Assembly (NCBI GenBank): GCA_029098085.1
Contig: JAQXNQ010000009.1
Span: 1-24,867 of the forward strand
DNA length: 24,867 bases
Origin: Oscillospiraceae bacterium
GTDB lineage: Bacteria; Bacillota; Clostridia; Oscillospirales; Ruminococcaceae
Direction of reading: 5' to 3'
Shown here: positions 19,885 through 24,867 of the stretch, one piece after another
How positions within the stretch are numbered: position 1 is the stretch's first letter
Layout: each line of letters opens with the position of its first letter
Notes under the pieces: generated by a model
What the model was told of the DNA's origin: nothing
The model's input: only the letters and a program-made list of their open reading frames with translations
The model's database searches: none
Made by a program: the position numbers and the translations under genes

Positions 19885-20799
19885 TCAACCCCTTTCCAGG
19901 AAAAATTTTTTCAGCCGCAGCTCTCCCGTTTCGGGGCAGCAATCCGCCAATCCCAGAAACTCACCATCCCAGCCGTAGACCCGGCAGCGTCCGGAGAGGC
20001 TCTTGTCCGCCAGCCGGTTCAGATCCAGCCGGACGCCGTTTAAGAACATCCGGGTCTGGACTTCGTTGAGGCGGCAGGCGGGAAGCCCGCCGAACAGGCG
20101 TTCCACCGGCAGCAGCCGGTCCCAGAGGCCATGTTCTGCCATCAGCTGCTCAGCCTCTTCCAGCGTCACGCAGTCCGACAGGGAGAAACCCGCCGCTTCG
20201 GTGCGGCAAAGGGCAGTCATGACGGCGCCGGCCTGCAGCGCCTGTCCCAGATCGTGGCAGATGGTGCGGATGTAGGTGCCCTTGGAGCAGCGGATCAGCG
20301 CCTCTCCCTGCCGGGCTTCCTCGTCGTAGCGGAGCAGCGTCAGCTCGTGGACGGTGATGGGCCGGGGCTGGCGCTCCACCTCGATGCCCTTCCGGGCCAG
20401 TTCATACAGCCGCTGCCCATTGACCGAGACGGCGGAATACATGGGCGGAAGCTGCAGAATCTCTCCTCTGAACTGCACAAGCGCTTTCTGAAGCTGCTCC
20501 AGGGTCACTGGCAGGTCGGAGTGGCTCAGCTCCTGTCCCCAGATGTCCTGGGTGTCGGTGGTCAGGCCAAAACGGAAGGAAACCCGGTAGCACTTATCCT
20601 GATTGGGCAAAATGTCGCAGGCTTTGGTGGCGTTTCCGAAAAAGACAGGCAGCACACCGGTGGCCATGGGATCCAGCGTTCCGGCGTGGCCGATTTTTTT
20701 AGTATGGGTGATGCCCCGCAGCTTTCTCACCACATCAAAGGAGGTAAACTGCTGGGGCTTGTGGATGCACAGGATGCCGCTGGGGGGATTCTGAGTCAT
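19885..20799 (-). CDS. truB: tRNA pseudouridine-55 synthase
   Basis: TruB makes the universal pseudouridine in the T-loop of tRNA. The 304-residue length is normal. HAGTLDPMATGVL carries the catalytic Asp43. Also visible are the KCYRVSFRFGLTTDTQD block, LPPMYSAVSVNGQRLYELAR and RCSKGTYIRTICHDLG, plus a C-terminal PUA-like extension ending in LRLKKFFLERG. I chose ATG 20799, which overlaps the stop of the preceding DHH gene as ATGA and has GGAG six bases upstream. An ATG four codons earlier (20811) lies within that gene and lacks a ribosome site. It is followed four bases later by ribF. Confidence 0.96.
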   Translation of the reverse strand: MTQNPPSGILCIHKPQQFTSFDVVRKLRGITHTKKIGHAGTLDPMATGVLPVFFGNATKACDILPNQDKCYRVSFRFGLTTDTQDIWGQELSHSDLPVTLEQLQKALVQFRGEILQLPPMYSAVSVNGQRLYELARKGIEVERQPRPITVHELTLLRYDEEARQGEALIRCSKGTYIRTICHDLGQALQAGAVMTALCRTEAAGFSLSDCVTLEEAEQLMAEHGLWDRLLPVERLFGGLPACRLNEVQTRMFLNGVRLDLNRLADKSLSGRCRVYGWDGEFLGLADCCPETGELRLKKFFLERG

Positions 20800-21809
20800 G
20801 AAACGCTCCATTTCTTCATGTGCAGTTCTTCAGGATGCTCCGCCGCTGCGCTGTCCAGCGCTTCGTTCAGCGCTGCCAGCAGCTTGTCCAGGAAAAGCGC
20901 GGGCGGGCAGTCGAAGCTGCATCCGGCAGCCCGGGCATGACCGCCGCCTCCGAATCTGGCGCAGATGTCCGATGCATCCAGCAGCTCGGAGGTGCGCAGG
21001 GAGACCTTGTATTCGTTTTCACTCCGCTCCTTGATGGTGACGCCGGCTTCGACGCCCTCGATCTTGCGGGGGAGGGCCGCGATGCCGTCCAGATCTCCTT
21101 CGCAAAGACCGCCCTGGGCCATCATTTCCCGGGTAACAGTGATCACGGCAATGGCCCCGTTCCGGTACAGGGAAAGCCCGTTCAGTGCGGCCCGCTCCAG
21201 CCCGATGACGGCCATGGATTTGGTGTCGAACATCACCTTGTTGATAGTCTTGAAGTCACAGCCCGCTTCGATGAGCGCCGCTGCCACCCGGTGGGTGTGG
21301 GGGGTCACGTTGGTGTATTTGAAGCAGCCGGTGTCGGTGGCGGTGCCGGTGTACAGACAGCTGGCAATCTCCGGTGTCATGGGGACGCCCATGGCCAGCA
21401 GGATCTCGTAGACAATTTCACAGGCGGAAGCCGAACCGCTGTCCAGGCAGAGCTCTCCTGCAAAGCAGCGATGACCGGCGTGATGGTCAATGGCCAGCTC
21501 CACCCGGCCCCTGAAGGGCTCCAGCCCGCTGCCGAAGAGGGCCTCGTCGGCGATATCCACCGAGATTACATGTTCCTCCGGAAAGTCTTCTTCCGGAACA
21601 CCGGCGGCCAGATAGGTCAGCTTGGCCGGAACAGGGTCGCTGCAGGCCACCCGGGCCTGTCTTCCCAGGCTCTGCAGTGCCCGGCAGAGGGCGTAGCCGC
21701 TGCCCAGCGTGTCGCCGTCCGGGCTGCGGTGACAGAGAATCACCACCCGGTTCATATCCAGCAGGCGCAGGGCAGTCTGCTGGATGGTGATGCGTTCAGA
21801 TTCCATCAT
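20796..21809 (-). CDS. nrnA: DHH phosphoesterase, NrnA-like (nanoRNase/pAp phosphatase)
   Basis: A DHH-DHHA1 enzyme that degrades oligoribonucleotides or pAp. The 337-residue length is standard. Metal-binding motifs are RSPDGDTLG (29-37), VDIAD (84-88) and IDHHAGHR with DHH at 108-110. A further metal-ligand block (TGTATDTGCFK) follows, and FGGGGHARAAGCS is the DHHA1 glycine-rich RNA-binding motif. It starts MMES at 21809, with AAAGGAG five bases before the first ATG; the second ATG is also possible. It sits between rbfA and truB as in most Firmicutes. The symbol is used by analogy with B. subtilis. The tail carries a PEELHMKKWSVS stretch that overlaps truB. Confidence 0.92.
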   Translation of the reverse strand: MMESERITIQQTALRLLDMNRVVILCHRSPDGDTLGSGYALCRALQSLGRQARVACSDPVPAKLTYLAAGVPEEDFPEEHVISVDIADEALFGSGLEPFRGRVELAIDHHAGHRCFAGELCLDSGSASACEIVYEILLAMGVPMTPEIASCLYTGTATDTGCFKYTNVTPHTHRVAAALIEAGCDFKTINKVMFDTKSMAVIGLERAALNGLSLYRNGAIAVITVTREMMAQGGLCEGDLDGIAALPRKIEGVEAGVTIKERSENEYKVSLRTSELLDASDICARFGGGGHARAAGCSFDCPPALFLDKLLAALNEALDSAAAEHPEELHMKKWSVS

Positions 21810-21830
21810 TCTGACTCCTTTTTCTGATGC

Positions 21831-22205
21831 TCAATCTTCCTGACTGTTTTCCTCTTCCGTTTGTTCCGGAACCAGATCGGACAGCATCTGGTTGATTCTG
21901 GCGCTGTAGGCGATGGAGGAGTCAGCGATAAAATGCAGCTCGGGGCATTTGCGCAGCCGGAGCCGGTTCCCGATTTCCCGCCGCAGGAAGCCGGAAGCGG
22001 ATTTCAGTCCCTTGACCGACTCCAGTGTGGCTTCCTCCCCTTCCAGAGCACTGACATGGACCTTGCAGTGGGAGCAGTCGCTGGAGACCTCGCAGCGGAC
22101 AATGCTGAGCATCTGGGAGATGCGGGGATCCTTGAGCTCCCGCAGCAGGGCGGAGAGCTCCCGTTTCATATCTTCGGACAGACGTCCAACCTTATAACTT
22201 GCCAT
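21831..22205 (-). CDS. rbfA: 30S ribosome-binding factor A
   Basis: RbfA helps 16S rRNA 5' end processing and 30S maturation. The 124-residue length is normal, with the type II KH core. MASYKVGRLSEDMKRELSAL is the family start, LKDPRISQMLSIVRCEVSSD and ESVKGLKSASGFLRREIGNR the middle, and LRLRKCPELHFIADSSI the C-terminal RNA-binding part. ATG 22205 has AGAGGGAG upstream. It lies 70 bases from infB, with a terminator-like hairpin between, and 21 bases before the DHH gene. The hairpin implies that rbfA and later genes are partly uncoupled from infB or controlled by it. Confidence 0.96.
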   Translation of the reverse strand: MASYKVGRLSEDMKRELSALLRELKDPRISQMLSIVRCEVSSDCSHCKVHVSALEGEEATLESVKGLKSASGFLRREIGNRLRLRKCPELHFIADSSIAYSARINQMLSDLVPEQTEEENSQED

Positions 22206-22222
22206 AGTTCTCCCTCTTTGGT

Positions 22223-22264
22223 AAAAAGGGCCTCAAAGCCGGCACTCTGCCACGCTTCGAGGCC
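22223..22264 (-). terminator. Terminator-like hairpin between infB and rbfA
   Basis: On the minus strand, GGCCTC-g-AAGC, a 15-base loop, GCTT-t-GAGGCC and then CTTTTT. The long stem with a T-run fits an intrinsic terminator or attenuator, although nusA-infB-rbfA is normally one operon. Confidence 0.6.
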
Positions 22265-22275
22265 TTTTCACGGAT

Positions 22276-24867
22276 TTATTCTTCCCGGTATTCTTCAATC
22301 ATGAAGGCCTCGAAGATGTCGCCTTCCTTGATGTCGGAGAATCGTTCCAGCGTCACGCCGCATTCGTAGCCCTGGGCCACTTCCTTGGCGTCGTTCTTGA
22401 ACCGCTTGAGCGAATCGATTCTGTCCTCGGCAATGACGATGCCGTCCCGGACGACCCGGATCTGGGCGTCGCGGGTGATCTTGCCGTCGGTGACATAGCA
22501 GCCGGCCACGTTGCCCACGTTGGAAATTTTGTAGACCATCCGGACTTCCAGACGGCCCAGCTCAACCTCGCGGGTCTTGGGATCCAGCATGCCTTTCATG
22601 GCTGCCTTGACATCGTCGATGGCGTCGTAGATGATGCGGTACATCCGCATTTCCACATGGTGCTCCTCGGCGTCTGCCTTGGCCACGGGGTCGGGGCGGA
22701 CGTTGAAGCCGATGATGATGGCGTTGGAGGCGTTGGCCAGCATGATATCGGAGCGGCTGATAGCGCCGACGCCGGTGTGGATGACCCGAACCCGGACCTC
22801 ATCGCCGGACAGCTTCTCCAGCGACTGCTTGACAGCCTCAGCAGAGCCTTGCACGTCAGCCTTGACGATGATGTCCAGCTCTTTCATCTCGCCCTCGGCG
22901 ATCTGGCTGAACAGGTTATCCAGCGTCACCTTGCGGACCGAGTTGAACTGCTCCTCCTTCTGCTCGTGACGGCGCTGCTCCACCAGCTCACGGGCCAGCC
23001 GTTCGTTCTCAACGGCGTTGAAGATATCGCCGGCGGCGGGAACCTCGGTCATACCGGTGATCTCCACGGGAACGGAGGGACCGGCTTCGGTGACCACAGC
23101 ACCCCGGTCGTTGATCATCTGGCGGACACGGCCCACGGCAGTGCCGGCAATGATCACATCGCCGGTGCGGAGGGTGCCGTTCTGCACCAGGACGGTGGCA
23201 ACGGGGCCGCGTCCCTTATCCAGACGGGCTTCGACCACGGTACCCTTGGCCAGACGGTTGGGATTGGCCTTCAGTTCCTGCACTTCGGCCACCAGCAGGA
23301 TGTTTTCCAGCAGCTCATCGATGCCCTGACCGGTGACGGCGGAAACCGGCACGCAGATCACATCGCCGCCCCAGGCCTCGGGAACCAGTTCGTATTCGGT
23401 CAGCTCCTGCATGACCTTGTCGGGGTTGGCGGTGGGTTTATCCATCTTGTTGATGGCGACGATGATGGAAACACCGGCCGCCTTGGCGTGGTTGATGGCC
23501 TCAACGGTCTGGGGCATGATGCCGTCATCGGCGGCCACCACCAGAATGGCGATGTCGGTGACAGCGGCGCCGCGGGCACGCATGGCGGTAAAGGCCTCAT
23601 GGCCGGGGGTATCCAGGAAGGTGATGGTCTTTCCGCTGACCTGCACCTGATAAGCACCGATGTGCTGGGTGATGCCGCCGGCTTCGGTGGCGGTCACATG
23701 GGCGTTGCGGATCCGGTCCAGAATGGAGGTCTTGCCGTGGTCCACGTGGCCCATGACCACCACGACGGGGCTTCTCTCCATCAGGGAGTCGCTGTCATCC
23801 TCTACATCGCTGATCAGCTGTTCCTCGATGGTGACGATGACTTCCTTCTCCACCTTGGCGCCCATCTCTTCGGCCACCAGGGAAGCGGTGTCAAAGTCGA
23901 TGGTCTCATGCTGCGCGGCCATGACGCCCAGCATCATCAGCTTTTTGATGACGTCGGTGACGGTGGCTTTCAGCCGGCTGGCCAGCTCGGAGACGGTGAT
24001 CTCGTCGGGGATCATGACCTTCAGCTGCTGCTTTCTGGCCCGTTCCAGCGCCAGACGCTGCAGCTTCTCGGCCTCGGTTTCCTTCTTGCCGGAGAAGCGG
24101 CCTTTGCCCTTCTGCTGCTGGGATTTCTGCTTCAGCTTCTGCTTTCTCTGCTGCTGGCTTTCCTTCATTCGGGACTGGGGGGCGATTTCGTCATAGCGGG
24201 TGTTCCATTTATCCAGGTTCACATCGCTGCCCTTGGTGTCCACCCGGCGGACGGTGCGCTCCTTCTCAACCGGTTCGGCAGACGCTGCGGGAGCAGCGGG
24301 CTTCTGAGCTGCAGGGGCAGCAGGACGCTGCACGGGAGGACGGCTGCGGTCGGCAGAGGGACGGCCGTACTGATAGGGTGCGCTCTGCTGACCGTTCTGG
24401 GGACGGCGGTCACCGCTGGGACGGCCATACTGCTGCTGGCCTCCGCTCTGGGAACGGTCGCCCTGGGGACGGCGGTCACCCTGCTGGGGGCGGCGGTCTC
24501 CGAAACGGTCACCCTGGGGGCGGTCTCCCTGAGGACGGCGGTCTCCGAAACGGTCACCCTGGGGACGATCTCCCTGGGGACGGCGGTCGGTGCCGGGCTT
24601 TCGGTCAGCAGGCGCAGCGGGAGCGGGCGCGGCCTTTTCGGCGGGCTTCTCCGCAGCGGGAGCGGGCGCGGCCTTCTCGGCGGGCTTCTCCGCAGCGGGA
24701 GCGGGCGCAGCCTTCTCAGCGGGCTTCTCCGCAGCGGGAGCGGGCGCAGCCTTCTCGGCGGGCTTCTCCGCAGCGGGAGCAGCTGCCTTCCTGGGGGCGG
24801 GCGCAGCTTTTTTCTCGGCAGGAGCCGCCTTGGGAGCGGGTTTCTGATCCCGGGAAGCAAAGTAGCT
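22276..24867 (-). CDS. infB: Translation initiation factor IF-2 (N-terminus cut by window edge)
   Basis: IF-2 places initiator tRNA on the 30S subunit. At least 863 residues are seen before the right edge, so the gene continues beyond it. The C-terminal part is canonical: the MVIPDE-like IF2N helix block (MIPDEITVSELASRLKATVT), a G domain with GHVDHGKTS, DTPGHEAF, NKMD and SAVTG, then translation domains with DVQGSAEAV and GVGAISRSDI, ending at the GDIFEAFMIEEY end of the protein. The N-terminal linker contains EKPAEKAAPAPAA 13-residue repeats and QGDRFGDRRP-type repeats. The frame is open to the edge (codons end exactly on it). ATG 24333 inside the linker is not the true start. Confidence 0.96.
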   Translation of the reverse strand, partial: SYFASRDQKPAPKAAPAEKKAAPAPRKAAAPAAEKPAEKAAPAPAAEKPAEKAAPAPAAEKPAEKAAPAPAAEKPAEKAAPAPAAPADRKPGTDRRPQGDRPQGDRFGDRRPQGDRPQGDRFGDRRPQQGDRRPQGDRSQSGGQQQYGRPSGDRRPQNGQQSAPYQYGRPSADRSRPPVQRPAAPAAQKPAAPAASAEPVEKERTVRRVDTKGSDVNLDKWNTRYDEIAPQSRMKESQQQRKQKLKQKSQQQKGKGRFSGKKETEAEKLQRLALERARKQQLKVMIPDEITVSELASRLKATVTDVIKKLMMLGVMAAQHETIDFDTASLVAEEMGAKVEKEVIVTIEEQLISDVEDDSDSLMERSPVVVVMGHVDHGKTSILDRIRNAHVTATEAGGITQHIGAYQVQVSGKTITFLDTPGHEAFTAMRARGAAVTDIAILVVAADDGIMPQTVEAINHAKAAGVSIIVAINKMDKPTANPDKVMQELTEYELVPEAWGGDVICVPVSAVTGQGIDELLENILLVAEVQELKANPNRLAKGTVVEARLDKGRGPVATVLVQNGTLRTGDVIIAGTAVGRVRQMINDRGAVVTEAGPSVPVEITGMTEVPAAGDIFNAVENERLARELVEQRRHEQKEEQFNSVRKVTLDNLFSQIAEGEMKELDIIVKADVQGSAEAVKQSLEKLSGDEVRVRVIHTGVGAISRSDIMLANASNAIIIGFNVRPDPVAKADAEEHHVEMRMYRIIYDAIDDVKAAMKGMLDPKTREVELGRLEVRMVYKISNVGNVAGCYVTDGKITRDAQIRVVRDGIVIAEDRIDSLKRFKNDAKEVAQGYECGVTLERFSDIKEGDIFEAFMIEEYREE
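24614..24787. repeat. 39-bp tandem repeats (about 4.5 copies) in infB
   Basis: Four full 39-base units (24614, 24653, 24692 and 24731) and a partial one at 24770-24787 encode EKPAEKAAPAPAA on the minus strand. Units differ at only a few third positions, so the expansion is recent. It lies in the disordered IF-2 linker. Confidence 0.88.

Noticed and set aside
24614..24787. CRISPR-like repeats
   Set aside because: The repeats are contiguous without spacers and encode an in-frame peptide within infB.

Overview
The window looks like chromosomal DNA from a fairly GC-rich, low-motility-type gut Firmicute, most probably a clostridial Oscillospirales/Ruminococcaceae-like commensal. The reasons are strong AAAGGAG-type ribosome binding sites, sigma-A promoters with 17-base spacers, a clostridial infB-rbfA-nrnA-truB-ribF operon, cytoplasmic glycan-degrading enzymes, and phage remnants of the type common in Clostridia. 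The species cannot be named from the sequence. Almost every gene is on the minus strand. Long plus-strand open frames opposite them are codon-bias shadows.

Region 1 (1-6242) is a glycan-utilisation locus. It holds a GH3 beta-xylosidase/glucosidase-type enzyme (cut by the left edge), a divergent GH3 NagZ-like enzyme, and a GH130 phosphorylase plus GH29 alpha-L-fucosidase in one operon. None has a signal peptide, so short imported oligosaccharides, perhaps fucosylated N-glycan or mucin fragments, would be dismantled in the cytoplasm. Promoters for all three transcription units are visible, and a perfect 14-base palindrome sits just downstream of the first promoter.

Region 2 (6243-10092) is a set of short housekeeping or poorly described units: yaaA, a cupin, a uracil-DNA-glycosylase-superfamily protein, and the conserved UPF0210/ACT-domain pair, each with promoter or terminator signals.

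Region 3 (10093-16033) starts with a tiny plus-strand Cys-rich gene that overlaps the tail of a long minus-strand operon. Read from its promoter at 16033 leftward, the operon contains an internally deleted AAA-type kinase pseudogene, a YhbS-like GNAT acetyltransferase, two tandemly duplicated SGNH esterases, a five-helix membrane protein, a MutT-type Nudix hydrolase, ThpR, a uroporphyrinogen-decarboxylase-like protein and another GNAT. Several of these genes are joined by ATGA or TAATG overlaps.

Region 4 (16049-18690) holds an orphan EutH-type ethanolamine transporter, a small Sm/SH3-like gene with its own promoter and terminator, and a phage scar: a frameshifted minor-head-type protein with a toxin-like C-terminus, a small intact gene behind it, and the first dozen residues of a prohead protease that run into the host tRNA terminator. 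The scar abuts the 3' end of two tandem tRNA-Leu genes (CAG and TAG).

Region 5 (18966-24867) is the translation operon infB (its N-terminus cut by the right edge), rbfA, nrnA-like DHH phosphoesterase, truB and ribF, with a terminator-like hairpin between infB and rbfA and an expanded Ala/Pro/Lys repeat in the IF2 N-terminus. I found no CRISPR array, insertion sequence or rRNA. No wholly new defence or mobile system is evident. The most interesting items are the phage scar with its candidate toxin/immunity tail, the tiny Cys-rich gene, the decayed kinase with preserved coupling, and the glycan locus.
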